A stretch of DNA of 64,000 bases from Alteromonas aquimaris (GTDB lineage Bacteria; Pseudomonadota; Gammaproteobacteria; Enterobacterales; Alteromonadaceae): positions 62,001 through 126,000 of the forward strand of contig NZ_JAPFRD010000011.1 in NCBI RefSeq assembly GCF_026183695.1, read 5' to 3'. The position numbers and the translations under genes are program-made. The notes under the pieces are model-generated. The model was not told the DNA's origin, did not search any database, and was given only the letters and a program-made list of their open reading frames with translations. The number at the start of each line of letters is the position of its first letter. Positions within the stretch are counted from its first letter, which is position 1. Below are positions 17,257 to 26,268 of this stretch, one piece after another.

Positions 17257-18042
17257 ATGAAATATCTCAGCTTAAGTAAAATTAGGCAGCTCATCAGTGC
17301 GGCTGTCTGTTACTTCCTGTTCGGTCTTGGGGCATTATCAGTGGGCATTTTTTTCCGCTTACTACATCCTGTCCCCTTCATTTCCTCTGCTACCAAACGA
17401 ACATGGATCCGTTGGTGCATTCATAAAGGATGTCACTCATTTATCCGCATTATGCGGGCGTTAGGGTTAATTCGTTATTCATTCGATGTGAAATCGATGA
17501 TACGTGCCAAATCCGGCCATATTATTATTGCCAATCATCCAACGTTAATAGATGTGGTGTTGTTATTAGCAGTAAACAGGCAAATGTGCTGCTTTGTTAA
17601 AGGGGCGGTGTGGGATAATTTTTTCACTGGAGCAGTGGTAAAGCAGGCGGGGTTTATCCCTAACCACACCGAACAGCTCCTTCCCATGGCTGCTGCCAAG
17701 CTTGAAGCGGGTGAAAACATTCTTATCTTTCCAGAAGGCACGCGTACCAAGCACGATAATGTTATTCACTTTAAACGCGGGGCTGCTAATATGGCGGTAG
17801 CGGTGAACGCGCCGATTATGCCGGTACTGATAAAATGCTATCCTGGGGCGTTAAAAAAAGGCGATAAGTGGTATGATATTCCCGATGGTGGACCTGCATT
17901 TGAGTTGAAATCTGGCCCCTTACTTGAACTCGATGAGTGCATCGATACGTCACTACCGCGACCCAAACAGTATCGTCACTTGACCCAGTTTCTAGAGCAA
18001 TATTATCAAGACTGGGTGGCTGTTGAATCCCCAAAAAAGTAG
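17257..18042 (+). CDS. apeD: 1-acyl-glycerol-3-phosphate-type acyltransferase (PlsC-like, ApeD-like)
   Basis: 261 aa from the ATG at 17257 (GTG at 17251 also possible). The HX4D motif is in NHPTLID and the second block is FPEGTR, both diagnostic of PlsC-type acyltransferases. The N-terminal residues (about 15-35) are a membrane segment. In APE clusters this second acyltransferase probably helps attach the polyene or a fatty acid to the lipid anchor. It is 31 nt after the chorismatase and 35 nt before the second ACP gene. Confidence 0.82.
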   Translation: MKYLSLSKIRQLISAAVCYFLFGLGALSVGIFFRLLHPVPFISSATKRTWIRWCIHKGCHSFIRIMRALGLIRYSFDVKSMIRAKSGHIIIANHPTLIDVVLLLAVNRQMCCFVKGAVWDNFFTGAVVKQAGFIPNHTEQLLPMAAAKLEAGENILIFPEGTRTKHDNVIHFKRGAANMAVAVNAPIMPVLIKCYPGALKKGDKWYDIPDGGPAFELKSGPLLELDECIDTSLPRPKQYRHLTQFLEQYYQDWVAVESPKK

Positions 18043-18077
18043 TATAAGTTGCAAACAAAAAATGTAGTGGATGTAAT

Positions 18078-18344
18078 ATGAACGAACAAAGAGAAAATAT
18101 ATTAGCGCAAATCAGAGCGACCCTCGTTGACCTATTTGAGCTGGATGGATCTGAAATTGTACCCGAAGCCCGGCTTTACGAAGATTTGGATATAGATAGC
18201 ATAGATGCAGTCGATTTGCTGGTGGACCTGAAAAAAACCATCAGTGTGGAAATTACGCCTTCACAGTTCAAACAAGTTAGAACAATCCAAGATGTCGTCG
18301 ATGTCTTTGCTGAGTTATCTGCAAAAGCACAAGCAAAAGCGTAA
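18078..18344 (+). CDS. apeF: Acyl carrier protein of the aryl-polyene pathway (second ACP)
   Basis: 88 aa. The phosphopantetheine serine is Ser41 in DLDIDSIDAVD. It is acidic with the usual four-helix ACP pattern. As the second ACP it would share loading and elongation duty with the ACP at 6201. The ApeE/ApeF assignment is provisional. It is followed 6 nt later by the thioesterase gene. Confidence 0.87.
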   Translation: MNEQRENILAQIRATLVDLFELDGSEIVPEARLYEDLDIDSIDAVDLLVDLKKTISVEITPSQFKQVRTIQDVVDVFAELSAKAQAKA

Positions 18345-18350
18345 GATTTT

Positions 18351-18776
18351 ATGAAGCGGATAGCGCTGGATTACGACATACCGTTTTTCGATGTGGATGC
18401 ATATCGAATTGTTTGGCACGGCAATTACCCAAAATACTTTGAGATGGCACGTTGTGCCCTGCTCAAAGCCATTGGCTGCCCCTACAGCGTGATGGAAGAG
18501 AACGGGTTTTTCTTTCCTATTGTGGATATTCAGGTTAAGTACGTAAAGCCTCTGCTTTTTGAACAACAAGTGGTAATTGAAGCGTGGCTGGCGGAGTGGG
18601 AGAACCGGCTTATCATCAAATACGCAATTAAAGATAAGAAAACGGGTGATGTGTATACTAAAGCCAAAACCAAACAGTTTGCCGTATCCGCGTCCGATCA
18701 CGTTACTCATTATGTTTCACCTCCGTTTTTAATCGACGCGGTGGATACATGGATGCAGCAAGATGCAAATAGCTAG
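18351..18776 (+). CDS. apeK: 4HBT-type acyl thioesterase (ApeK-like)
   Basis: 141 aa. The N-terminal VDAYRIVWHGNYPKYFE is the hotdog thioesterase signature (YbgC/4-hydroxybenzoyl-CoA thioesterase group), with the catalytic Asp at DVDAY. It could release or proofread polyene chains from the ACP. It overlaps the LolA-like gene by 14 nt, so the two are translationally coupled. Confidence 0.85.
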   Translation: MKRIALDYDIPFFDVDAYRIVWHGNYPKYFEMARCALLKAIGCPYSVMEENGFFFPIVDIQVKYVKPLLFEQQVVIEAWLAEWENRLIIKYAIKDKKTGDVYTKAKTKQFAVSASDHVTHYVSPPFLIDAVDTWMQQDANS

Positions 18777-19467
18777 GTGTTATCAAGTTTTGTTGGCAGG
18801 CCTGCTTTTTCTGTGCATGGCTGTGCCAAGTGTGTTCGCCAACCCTAAGGGGGAAAGTGAAATAGCCTTGCTAACAAACCTGTTCCCTCAAAATTGCCAT
18901 TTTTCTGGACAGTTCCTTCAAAAGAAGAACGTTGAAGGCTTACCTATACCCCTTCATTCCACGGGAGATTTCTTTTTTTCCTGTGACCTAGGCCTTATCT
19001 GGCATACACAGGAACCTTTCAGGGAAGCGATTTTATATGTTAACAGCAGCAATAATTTTCGCGTCCACGAAGACGGCTCCCTCACCCCACTGACAGGTGT
19101 TACCCGCTATATAATGTCGAATGTGTTCGTTAAGTTGCTAAAAGGGGATACACAGTATTTTGTCGACGAGTTCGCCATTAAATTAGCTGACGATAATACT
19201 TCAGTGGAGCTAAAACCCGAGAGTGACTTTATGAAAAAAGGCATCGACAGTATTCGCTTTCAAAAAAACGATAGCGATGAACTGGGTATCACCTTATTGG
19301 TAGACGTTACGGATGTAACGGGCCAAGTTACTCATGTCAGTATCGACAAAATTCGGGCTTACCAGATAGAGGGAAAAAGAGGGGCATTTGAACAGTGTGA
19401 GAAGCTGTATTCGGATAACTCGGCCTGGTGTCAGGTATTACGTTCGCCCGCCCATATTCGTCGATGA
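18763..19467 (+). CDS. apeL: LolA-like outer-membrane carrier protein (ApeL-like)
   Basis: 234 aa with an N-terminal signal peptide (hydrophobic core about residues 8-24, probable cleavage after VFA). The rest resembles the LolA/LolB-like periplasmic carrier found in APE clusters (phrases FSGQFLQKK and IPLHSTGDFFFSCD). The likely job is taking the polyene-lipid from the MMPL exporter across the periplasm to the outer membrane. No lipobox cysteine is seen at the cleavage site. Confidence 0.75.
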   Translation: MQIARCYQVLLAGLLFLCMAVPSVFANPKGESEIALLTNLFPQNCHFSGQFLQKKNVEGLPIPLHSTGDFFFSCDLGLIWHTQEPFREAILYVNSSNNFRVHEDGSLTPLTGVTRYIMSNVFVKLLKGDTQYFVDEFAIKLADDNTSVELKPESDFMKKGIDSIRFQKNDSDELGITLLVDVTDVTGQVTHVSIDKIRAYQIEGKRGAFEQCEKLYSDNSAWCQVLRSPAHIRR

Positions 19468-21779
19468 TTACCCTGCTGACGAGATCCATTTTTTTTATCG
19501 CGGTATTGCTTAGCGTACTGTTCTTTTCCTTTAATTATCAACACATCCGCATCGACACCAACCTGAATGATCTCAACCCGGAAAAGATCGCGGACGTGGG
19601 CTTAAAAAGCGCTCTGAAGACACTTTCGCAGGATATCAGTCATCGTTTTGTGGTAGTTGTAAAAGGGAATAACACGGATCAGGTTGGCGCGGCCAGTCAG
19701 GCATTACAGCGCGCGCTTAATGCACTTCCCGGGCTAAAGGTCATTTCCGATCAAACTGTGCAGCAAAATTATCTGCATGCATTGTCGCCTTATCGATTTA
19801 ATTTACTGTCGGATAACCAGCGTCAAGCGTTGGAAGATAAAAGTCCACAGCTTCTGGCAAATGATGCCCTGCGCAAACTTTACCAATTAGGGGACGGGTT
19901 CAGAGTCATACCATTCGAACAAGACCCCCTCGGCTGGTTCTCTGCGTATGTTTTATCGCAATTTGACGATTTAGACGTCGCCAGTGATACGTTTAGTCAA
20001 AACAGAAAAAACGTCACCTCATTTGTGGTCTCGTTCAGTGAATATCCACAGAGTTTAGACGAACAAGAAAGCCTGTATCAGTTAATCAAAGCAAGAGAAA
20101 CGGCGGTTCGTAATAAGTTTCATGTATCAGTATTGCATTCGGGCATGTTCTTTTTTGCGGTAGATTCAGCCCAGTCTGCAAAAGCCGATATACAACTTAT
20201 TGCAGTAGGCTCGATCATCGGTATTTTATTGCTGATGATAGCTATCTTTCGTTCCTTGCTACCGCTATTTCTTTCCCTAAGTTCAATTGCTATTGGCATT
20301 AGTTTTGGGGTGTTATCCAGCCTCTATGTATTTGGTTCTATCCATATCCTCACGGTGGTATTTGGGGCGAGTCTGATTGGGATTGTAGTAGATTATTCGC
20401 TGCATTATTTTTACCATTATCTCTCTCACCCTCAGGATGAGCGTATACGTGGCAGAACCAATACGACACTATTTCGCGCAATGTTACTCAGTGTGCTGAC
20501 CTCCCTGATTGGTTATGGTGCATTGGGGCTATCAGATTTGTTGATTCTGAAAAAAGTGGCTTTGTTCTCGTGTACGGGTTTGGTGATGGCATGGTTAAGT
20601 GTCATGGTGTTGGGTCCTTTTGCGACCCGACGGCCCATTCACGCACGCCAGGCGGCGTTACGCCAAATTATCGCGGGTTGTCGCGCAGTGTTTGCTCGCC
20701 ATCCACAGCGGTTAGCTGTCACCGGGCTGGTGTTGGCCTGCGCTGCGGGCGTATTTCTGTTCGCGGGACAGGCAGAAACCAATGACGACCCCAGACGTTT
20801 CTTTCACGTATCACCTACGTTACTGGAACAGGAACAGAAAGTCGCCCAGCTAACCCAAATCTACGAGGCGGGACGCTACCTGCTTATCCATGGACAGACC
20901 CCCGCCGCTATATTCGATTCACTAAACTCAATGTATGCATTGCTTGGCGATGAAAGTAAATCCTTATCCAGCGTGCTTGATTGGCTGCCCGCGCCTGAAT
21001 CCCAAGTTAAAAATTACCAACTCCAGCATGCCCTTTATTCCGAGGATGGTGTATTGGATATTTTCACCACTCGCATAGGATTACCGAAATCAGAGTTCAC
21101 TGATTTGAAAACGGCGTATAAAGAAGCAAAGGGTAAGACGTTAGATTTTACCGCGCTAATGAAACAACTGCCTTCCCTGCCGCCGCTGTGGATCGAATCT
21201 GAAAATACTATTTATAGTTTTGCACTAATTCGCAAAGACAGTGACTTGAATAAAATAGCAGCGGTAAGTCGCGATGTGGATGGAGTTCAGTATGTTAATA
21301 CGTTGGCTAATGCCTCCGCTGCGCTCAAAGCACAACGGGTAACCGGCTCACAATTATTGTTATTAGCCTATGTGCTGATCGCTTTGATGCTGGCTGGGTA
21401 TTATCGAAAACTCTCCACTATTTTCCTTTTGTTAATCCCTCTTACAGCCAGTGCAATTACGCTGACGGCAGTTTCATTGCTGGGACAATCCATTACCGTT
21501 TTTCATATTATGGCGTTATTTTTGGTCTTGGGACTGGGAATGGATTACATTATTTTTGCTAAGGAAATGGCTGCCCAACGCGAAACCACCCAACAAGCCA
21601 TTATGCTGTCCGCCGTCACCAGTTTACTTTCCTTTGGCTTATTAGCATTCAGTTCCATGCCTATTGTGCAGGCCTTCGGCAGTACCATCCTCATCGGTAA
21701 CACGATCAATTTTATTGCGGCAATCAGCCTGTTTAATGAACAAAAAAAGAGTCAGGAGAGAAGACCTCATGTCAGATAA
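19464..21779 (+). CDS. apeM: MMPL/RND-family exporter (ApeM-like)
   Basis: 771 aa from the ATG at 19464, whose ATGA overlaps the LolA-like stop codon. It has two halves, each with a large periplasmic loop and a five-helix block: about residues 250-400 and 625-760. This is the hopanoid/lipid MMPL layout. It is expected to move the finished aryl-polyene lipid from the inner membrane to the periplasmic carrier encoded just upstream. The last codons overlap the ketoreductase gene by 11 nt. Confidence 0.87.
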   Translation: MITLLTRSIFFIAVLLSVLFFSFNYQHIRIDTNLNDLNPEKIADVGLKSALKTLSQDISHRFVVVVKGNNTDQVGAASQALQRALNALPGLKVISDQTVQQNYLHALSPYRFNLLSDNQRQALEDKSPQLLANDALRKLYQLGDGFRVIPFEQDPLGWFSAYVLSQFDDLDVASDTFSQNRKNVTSFVVSFSEYPQSLDEQESLYQLIKARETAVRNKFHVSVLHSGMFFFAVDSAQSAKADIQLIAVGSIIGILLLMIAIFRSLLPLFLSLSSIAIGISFGVLSSLYVFGSIHILTVVFGASLIGIVVDYSLHYFYHYLSHPQDERIRGRTNTTLFRAMLLSVLTSLIGYGALGLSDLLILKKVALFSCTGLVMAWLSVMVLGPFATRRPIHARQAALRQIIAGCRAVFARHPQRLAVTGLVLACAAGVFLFAGQAETNDDPRRFFHVSPTLLEQEQKVAQLTQIYEAGRYLLIHGQTPAAIFDSLNSMYALLGDESKSLSSVLDWLPAPESQVKNYQLQHALYSEDGVLDIFTTRIGLPKSEFTDLKTAYKEAKGKTLDFTALMKQLPSLPPLWIESENTIYSFALIRKDSDLNKIAAVSRDVDGVQYVNTLANASAALKAQRVTGSQLLLLAYVLIALMLAGYYRKLSTIFLLLIPLTASAITLTAVSLLGQSITVFHIMALFLVLGLGMDYIIFAKEMAAQRETTQQAIMLSAVTSLLSFGLLAFSSMPIVQAFGSTILIGNTINFIAAISLFNEQKKSQERRPHVR

Positions 21780-22500
21780 AAAAAGAGTCTTAGTCACAGG
21801 TGCAAGTGGCGGGATCGGCAAAGCCACCGCCTATAAGCTGGCCAGCCAAGGGTATGCCGTAGCGGTGCATTATCGCAGAGGAAAAGAAGCGGCCATGGAG
21901 ATCGTAGACAAAATTACTGCCGAGGGTGGAGCGGCTAATAGCTTGCAATTTGATATCGCCGACCGTGAAGCTACTCGCGAAGCGATTGAAGGTGATATTG
22001 GAAAGCACGGCGCTTATTACGCCGTGATCTGCAATGCAGGGGTTACCCAAGACACCGCGTTTCCAGCTATGACGGGTGAGGAATGGGATGGGGTGGTGCA
22101 TACCAACCTGGATGGTTTTTATAACGTCTTACACCCCACCATTATGCCAATGATTCGTTTACGACAGGGTGGCAGAATTGTTACGTTATCATCGGTTTCA
22201 GGCTTAATGGGGAATCGGGGACAAACGAATTACAGTGCCTCTAAAGCGGGAATTATCGGTGCCACCAAAGCGCTGGCTGTAGAATTGGGTAAACGTAAAA
22301 TCACGGTTAACTGCGTCGCCCCAGGAGTAATTGATACTGGTATGACTGACGGCGTGTTTTCCGAGGAAGCAAAAAAAATGATACCGCTGGGAAGCTTTGG
22401 GCATGTGGATGATGTGGCAGAAACAATAGGTTTTCTTGTATCTGACAGTGCAAAATACATCACCCGTCAGGTGATTAGTGTGAATGGCGGCATGTACTAA
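21769..22500 (+). CDS. apeQ: 3-oxoacyl-ACP reductase (ApeQ/FabG-like)
   Basis: 243 aa from the ATG at 21769. CAGGAGAG lies about 10 nt upstream, which decides the start against longer in-frame alternatives. The NADPH motif TGASGGIGK is at the N-terminus, and the catalytic Tyr155 and Lys159 are in NYSASKAG with Ser near 142. It would reduce each beta-keto intermediate before dehydration by ApeI/ApeP. It is the last recognised enzyme of the operon. Confidence 0.93.
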   Translation: MSDKKRVLVTGASGGIGKATAYKLASQGYAVAVHYRRGKEAAMEIVDKITAEGGAANSLQFDIADREATREAIEGDIGKHGAYYAVICNAGVTQDTAFPAMTGEEWDGVVHTNLDGFYNVLHPTIMPMIRLRQGGRIVTLSSVSGLMGNRGQTNYSASKAGIIGATKALAVELGKRKITVNCVAPGVIDTGMTDGVFSEEAKKMIPLGSFGHVDDVAETIGFLVSDSAKYITRQVISVNGGMY

Positions 22501-22533
22501 TTATTAACAAATGAATGGAAACAGGAACTTAAG

Positions 22534-23346
22534 ATGAAAAATGTATGGTTGTCGCTTCTTACAGTTTTACTCTCATTTAGTGCAGTGGCAAAGCTTACTC
22601 AAAGTGAACAAAGACTGGCTGACAGGTTGCTTTCTGGTGAGTTAAGACAGGTAAAAGTGGCTGCACAGAGGATATACGAGCAGGACATCAGTAACCCTGA
22701 ATTAATCGATATTGCGGCCGAAGTATTGCTAAAAAAATACCCCCACGCCTTTGCAAATGATGTTGATACGCTAGCATGGGTGGCCAGAGCCATCGGGGCC
22801 TCAGAAAATGACCGTTATTACTCGGTGTTAACCGAGGTAATCGACAATACTGAGCATAAAAAGCTGCGTAAACATGCGGACAAGGCGCGCGACAATCTTC
22901 CACAGCCAGTCAATGAACAATACATAGCAGGCACTTTCCCGTTACCCGCTAAGCTGTATGCAAAGGAAGATGAATCTGAGCAGATTCTTCGGATTAAAGA
23001 ATTAATGCTGGCAGGTGACTTAAGTGGGCTGAAACAAGCAGCCAGAGAAGTAGTAAGTAAGCGTGTAAATAATCAGCATATTCTGGATATGGCGGCGGAA
23101 ATTTTACTTCGACATGCGGCAACTGCGCAAAAACACCAGGTTGATACCTTTGCCTGGTTAACTAACGCGCTTGGAAGCTCTGGTAATGCGCGTTATGTGC
23201 ATACCCTGATGTCGGTTGAAGAAAGCAGTGACTTTAGAAAGTTACGCAAATACGCCGAAAAAAATCGTGAAAAGCTCGGTCAGGCGAAGGGCGAACAATA
23301 TAAGTCAGGTATGGTTGACGAACCCTTACCCGATTATGATTACTAA
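22534..23346 (+). CDS. Secreted protein with internal duplication, last gene of the APE operon
   Basis: 270 aa, family not recognised. A signal peptide covers about residues 1-19 (cleavage likely after AVA). The mature part consists of two similar ~95-residue helical units. The first runs from SGELRQVKVAAQ to KKLRKHADKARDNL, and the second from AGDLSGLKQAAR to RKLRKYAEKNREKL. Each unit contains (V)DT(L/F)AW and a GAS/GSS(E/G)NxRY box and looks HEAT-like. It starts 33 nt after the ketoreductase with AGGAAC upstream and is followed by a strong terminator, so it belongs to the same transcript. A periplasmic accessory role in pigment handling is only a guess. Confidence 0.75.
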   Translation: MKNVWLSLLTVLLSFSAVAKLTQSEQRLADRLLSGELRQVKVAAQRIYEQDISNPELIDIAAEVLLKKYPHAFANDVDTLAWVARAIGASENDRYYSVLTEVIDNTEHKKLRKHADKARDNLPQPVNEQYIAGTFPLPAKLYAKEDESEQILRIKELMLAGDLSGLKQAAREVVSKRVNNQHILDMAAEILLRHAATAQKHQVDTFAWLTNALGSSGNARYVHTLMSVEESSDFRKLRKYAEKNREKLGQAKGEQYKSGMVDEPLPDYDY

Positions 23347-23369
23347 AAAGGGCAATTACGCCCTTTTTT
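23345..23369 (+). terminator. Rho-independent terminator ending the APE operon
   Basis: The stem AAAAAGGGC / GCCCTTTTT with a 6-nt loop is followed by further Ts. It lies directly after the stop codon of the duplicated secreted protein. Confidence 0.9.
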
Positions 23370-23470
23370 CACTTATGAATAGCGTTTAATGGCAAGTTGA
23401 TTTTCCCGCTGAGGCGGGACTGCGTTATACTTGCCCCTCATCATTAATGCTTTTTCCAACGGAGAACACT

Positions 23471-24184
23471 ATGCGTCCAAGCGGCAGAACCGCCAGTCAG
23501 ATTCGACCTGTCACCCTTACCAGAAATTATACCTGTCATGCAGAAGGCTCAGTATTGGTGGAATTTGGCAACACCAAGGTATTGTGCAACGCCACCGTAG
23601 TGGAAGGCGTACCGCGTTTTATGAAAGGCATGGGTAAAGGCTGGGTTACTGCGGAATATAGCATGCTGCCAAGAGCGACGCATACGCGTAGTGATCGCGA
23701 GGCAGCGCGAGGCAAGCAAGGGGGCCGTACACTAGAAATTCAACGGTTAATTGCGCGTTCACTACGTGCCGCGGTTGATCTTAAATTATTAGGGGAAAAC
23801 ACAATTACCCTGGATTGTGATGTCATTCAGGCGGATGGCGGCACCCGTACAGCCTCAATCACCGGCGCCTGTGTTGCCTTGGTGGATGCGCTGACCTATA
23901 TGCGCAGTAAAGGAATTATCAAAGCGAACCCGCTCAAACATATGGTAGCAGCCTTATCAGTGGGTATTTATCAGGGCATGCCCGTGGCGGATCTGGAATA
24001 TACCGAAGATTCGGCGGCCGACACCGATATGAATATTGTCATGACCGAAACAGGTAAACTTATCGAGGTACAGGGTACTGCAGAGGCGGAACCTTTCTCC
24101 TTTGAAGAAATGACCGAGATGCTTGAAATTGCTAAGCACGGTTTACGTGAGCTGTTTGATATTCAAAAATCAGCGCTGGCGTAA
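23471..24184 (+). CDS. rph: Ribonuclease PH
   Basis: 237 aa from the ATG at 23471, with GGAGAA 8 nt upstream. The N-terminus [14 protein letters not shown], the central [16 protein letters not shown] and the motif [20 protein letters not shown] are those of RNase PH. It trims tRNA 3' ends by phosphorolysis. It stands directly before pyrE as in E. coli. Its usual divergent partner yicC is 19 kb away, beyond the APE cluster. Confidence 0.97.
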   Translation: MRPSGRTASQIRPVTLTRNYTCHAEGSVLVEFGNTKVLCNATVVEGVPRFMKGMGKGWVTAEYSMLPRATHTRSDREAARGKQGGRTLEIQRLIARSLRAAVDLKLLGENTITLDCDVIQADGGTRTASITGACVALVDALTYMRSKGIIKANPLKHMVAALSVGIYQGMPVADLEYTEDSAADTDMNIVMTETGKLIEVQGTAEAEPFSFEEMTEMLEIAKHGLRELFDIQKSALA

Positions 24185-24195
24185 AGGGGTAAACC

Positions 24196-24843
24196 ATGCA
24201 GGATTTTCAACGAGAATTTATCGAATTTGCCATAGCACGAAAGGTGCTTAAATTTGGTGAATTCACATTAAAGTCTGGTCGTCAAAGTCCTTATTTTTTC
24301 AACGCGGGGCTGTTTAACAAAGGCAGCGATTTAGCCAAATTAGGGCGTTTTTATGCCGCTGCGCTGAGCCATACCAACATACAGTGCGATATATTATTTG
24401 GTCCCGCGTATAAAGGTATTCCTATTGCCACGACTACCGCCGTGGCCATGTACGACCAATATGGCGTGGATTTACCCTATTGCTTTAACCGCAAAGAGGC
24501 CAAGGCGCACGGCGAAGGCGGCACATTAGTGGGAAGTGAGCTAAAAGGCAAAGTGATGCTGGTGGATGATGTGATTACTGCGGGTACCGCCATTCGCGAA
24601 TCCATGGATATCATTAATGCACACAATGCGTCGTTGGCAGGGGTGTTAATAGCCCTTAACCGTCAGGAACGCGGTAAGGGCGAACTGTCTGCGATACAGG
24701 AAGTAGAACGTGATTACGACACTAAGGTGGTAGCGATTGTCTCGCTCGATGATGTTATCAACTATTTGAAAGAAGAGGGACAGTCGACCGTGGATGTAGA
24801 AGCAATCGAAGCATATCGCAATCAGTATGGCGTTACAGATTAA
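24196..24843 (+). CDS. pyrE: Orotate phosphoribosyltransferase
   Basis: 215 aa, normal length. The PRPP-binding motif reads [13 protein letters not shown], and the N-terminal [18 protein letters not shown] is the OPRTase signature. It makes OMP from orotate and PRPP in pyrimidine synthesis. It follows rph by 11 nt, the conserved arrangement. No attenuator-like hairpin plus T-run is seen in the short gap, so the classic E. coli pyrE attenuation is not obvious here. Confidence 0.97.
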   Translation: MQDFQREFIEFAIARKVLKFGEFTLKSGRQSPYFFNAGLFNKGSDLAKLGRFYAAALSHTNIQCDILFGPAYKGIPIATTTAVAMYDQYGVDLPYCFNRKEAKAHGEGGTLVGSELKGKVMLVDDVITAGTAIRESMDIINAHNASLAGVLIALNRQERGKGELSAIQEVERDYDTKVVAIVSLDDVINYLKEEGQSTVDVEAIEAYRNQYGVTD

Positions 24844-25091
24844 TGCGTGATTCAGCAGCGCCAGACAGTGATAACAGGTTAGATGCACTGGGTTTGCGTT
24901 GTCCTGAGCCAGTCATGATGACGCGCCTGACGCTGCGCAAAATGACGCCTGGGCAGACGTTATTAGTGATTGCAGATGATCCTTCAACAGCGCGGGATAT
25001 TCCAAGCTTTTGTCAGTTTATGCAGCATTCGCTGGTATTTAGCCAGACTGATACCTTGCCTTATGAGTTTGTTATAGAAAAAGGGGCTTAA
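24843..25091 (+). CDS. TusA/SirA-family sulfurtransferase
   Basis: 82 aa. The motif [14 protein letters not shown] contains the CPxP active cysteine of the TusA family. These small proteins carry sulfur for tRNA thiolation and other pathways. The start codon overlaps the pyrE stop by one base, so it is co-transcribed with rph-pyrE. It could be tusA itself or a paralogue, and the symbol is left blank for that reason. Confidence 0.9.
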   Translation: MRDSAAPDSDNRLDALGLRCPEPVMMTRLTLRKMTPGQTLLVIADDPSTARDIPSFCQFMQHSLVFSQTDTLPYEFVIEKGA

Positions 25092-25103
25092 TGCCCCTTT
25101 TTT
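25078..25103. terminator. Bidirectional terminator between the rph-pyrE operon and the DUF1206 gene
   Basis: A 10-bp stem AAAAAGGGGC / GCCCCTTTTT with a 5-nt loop. The stop codon of the TusA-like gene sits in the loop. T-runs exist in both directions, suiting the convergent genes. Confidence 0.9.
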
Positions 25104-25108
25104 ATTTG

Positions 25109-25948
25109 CTAGGCATTGGCACGATTATATTTTTTAGCCGTCTGCCGGTAGATGGCTTCAAAGCCACAGAATACCCCGAACATCGCTATACCCACACCAA
25201 TCGCCATTAATGCCCAGTCACCAAAAGGTTGTTCCATAATCGATTGAAATGCTTCTTTCAACCCACCTGCTTCATCAGGGTCATTGGTCCACCCCGCCTG
25301 AATAAAAAAGGCTCCTATTAAGCTGTAAACCACGCCGCGCGCAGCATAACCTAACTGACCGACCTTTCGACTGGCATTAATTTCTTTCGAGGACATATCA
25401 GAGGTAACAAACTTGTCCATGTAATCGGCTTTATAAGCATGCTTAAATTGTATAAAAGCAAAAATGATGATGATAATGCCAAGAGCCATTACCAGATATC
25501 CACCCCAGCTTTGCTCCATTAAGGTTGAGGCAATGCTTTCACTGGAGTTACTCCCTTGACCACTCCCCCCGTCATCACTACTTTGTCCCGTTAATACCTT
25601 GACCGCCGCATAAGCCCCTGTGGCATAGATAATGCCGGAAATGAACAGAAAAATACGCATAACCATATCTTTGGCTTTACCCATATCCAACTCTTCTGTA
25701 TTAAGAAAGGTTTGCAGCCAGCGCCAAATCGAATAACACACCATACCGGCAATGACCGCCATGAGCATGTACTTCCCAAAGGGCTGTTGTAAAATTTTAG
25801 TAAAAACCGTTTGTTGACTCGGATTTTCAGCCGAGAAGGACGATATTGCAGAGCTGATGACAAAAATGCCTAGCAAAATATAGATAACAGTTTTCGACGC
25901 ATAACCAGTACGAGCAATTATTTTTATCCAGGTTTCGTGATCAGCCAT
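25109..25948 (-). CDS. DUF1206 integral membrane protein
   Basis: 279 aa from the ATG at 25948, preceded by GAGAAC. A TTG at 25960 is less likely. It has about six membrane segments arranged as three repeats, each beginning with a (I/L)(A/G)(R/Y)xGYA(A/S)(K/R) phrase (ARTGYASKTVIY near the start and GQLGYAARGVVYSL in the middle). That is the DUF1206 pattern. A glycine/serine-rich loop (GQSSDDGGSGQGSNSS) separates the first and second halves. The function is unknown. Confidence 0.85.
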   Translation of the reverse strand: MADHETWIKIIARTGYASKTVIYILLGIFVISSAISSFSAENPSQQTVFTKILQQPFGKYMLMAVIAGMVCYSIWRWLQTFLNTEELDMGKAKDMVMRIFLFISGIIYATGAYAAVKVLTGQSSDDGGSGQGSNSSESIASTLMEQSWGGYLVMALGIIIIIFAFIQFKHAYKADYMDKFVTSDMSSKEINASRKVGQLGYAARGVVYSLIGAFFIQAGWTNDPDEAGGLKEAFQSIMEQPFGDWALMAIGVGIAMFGVFCGFEAIYRQTAKKYNRANA

Positions 25949-26004
25949 ATTTGTTCTCAAAAGTGGTTGGTGGTTATTTATATAAGGAAATTAGGCTTTT
26001 TTGA

Positions 26005-26190
26005 TCATAACTGCCTGATAGTATTTGACGTTGCCTGCAGTAACAAACGCTGCAGAAGCTTTTTATCGGTCGGCCTGGCACAATGTAAATCACAAATATG
26101 AACATTATGTGAAGCCAGTATGTCGACCAGCGTCGAAGTTTTAATATCAATATTAATAAAGCGGTCAGATTGATTTATAGGGGAGGTCAT
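26005..26190 (-). CDS. Small protein behind a Fur box (function unknown)
   Basis: 61 aa, not recognised. The reading frame is supported by an excellent ribosome site (AGGAGA, 5 nt before the ATG) and by a Fur-type operator 53 nt upstream. It contains the phrase HNVHICDLHC, with Cys and His spaced so that metal binding is conceivable, and ends in a basic helix-like segment. There is no membrane segment or signal peptide. Its position downstream of a separate promoter suggests an iron-repressed small protein, which is inference. Confidence 0.65.
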   Translation of the reverse strand: MTSPINQSDRFINIDIKTSTLVDILASHNVHICDLHCARPTDKKLLQRLLLQATSNTIRQL

Positions 26191-26229
26191 CGGCTTCTCC
26201 TGTTAACACTCTTACAAACATATAGCATT

Positions 26230-26258
26230 AATTTATTGCAAATGATAATTATTATCAA
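26230..26258 (-). promoter_or_regulatory. Promoter with overlapping Fur box
   Basis: TGATAATTATTATCA at 26243-26257 is a perfect 7-1-7 inverted repeat, identical to the Fur consensus core. Read on the minus strand, it overlaps a possible -35 TTGATA (26253-26258). That is 17 nt from a possible -10 TAAATT (26230-26235). Iron-bound Fur would block this promoter of the small gene ending at 26005. Confidence 0.82.
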
Positions 26259-26268
26259 ATAGAGTTTG

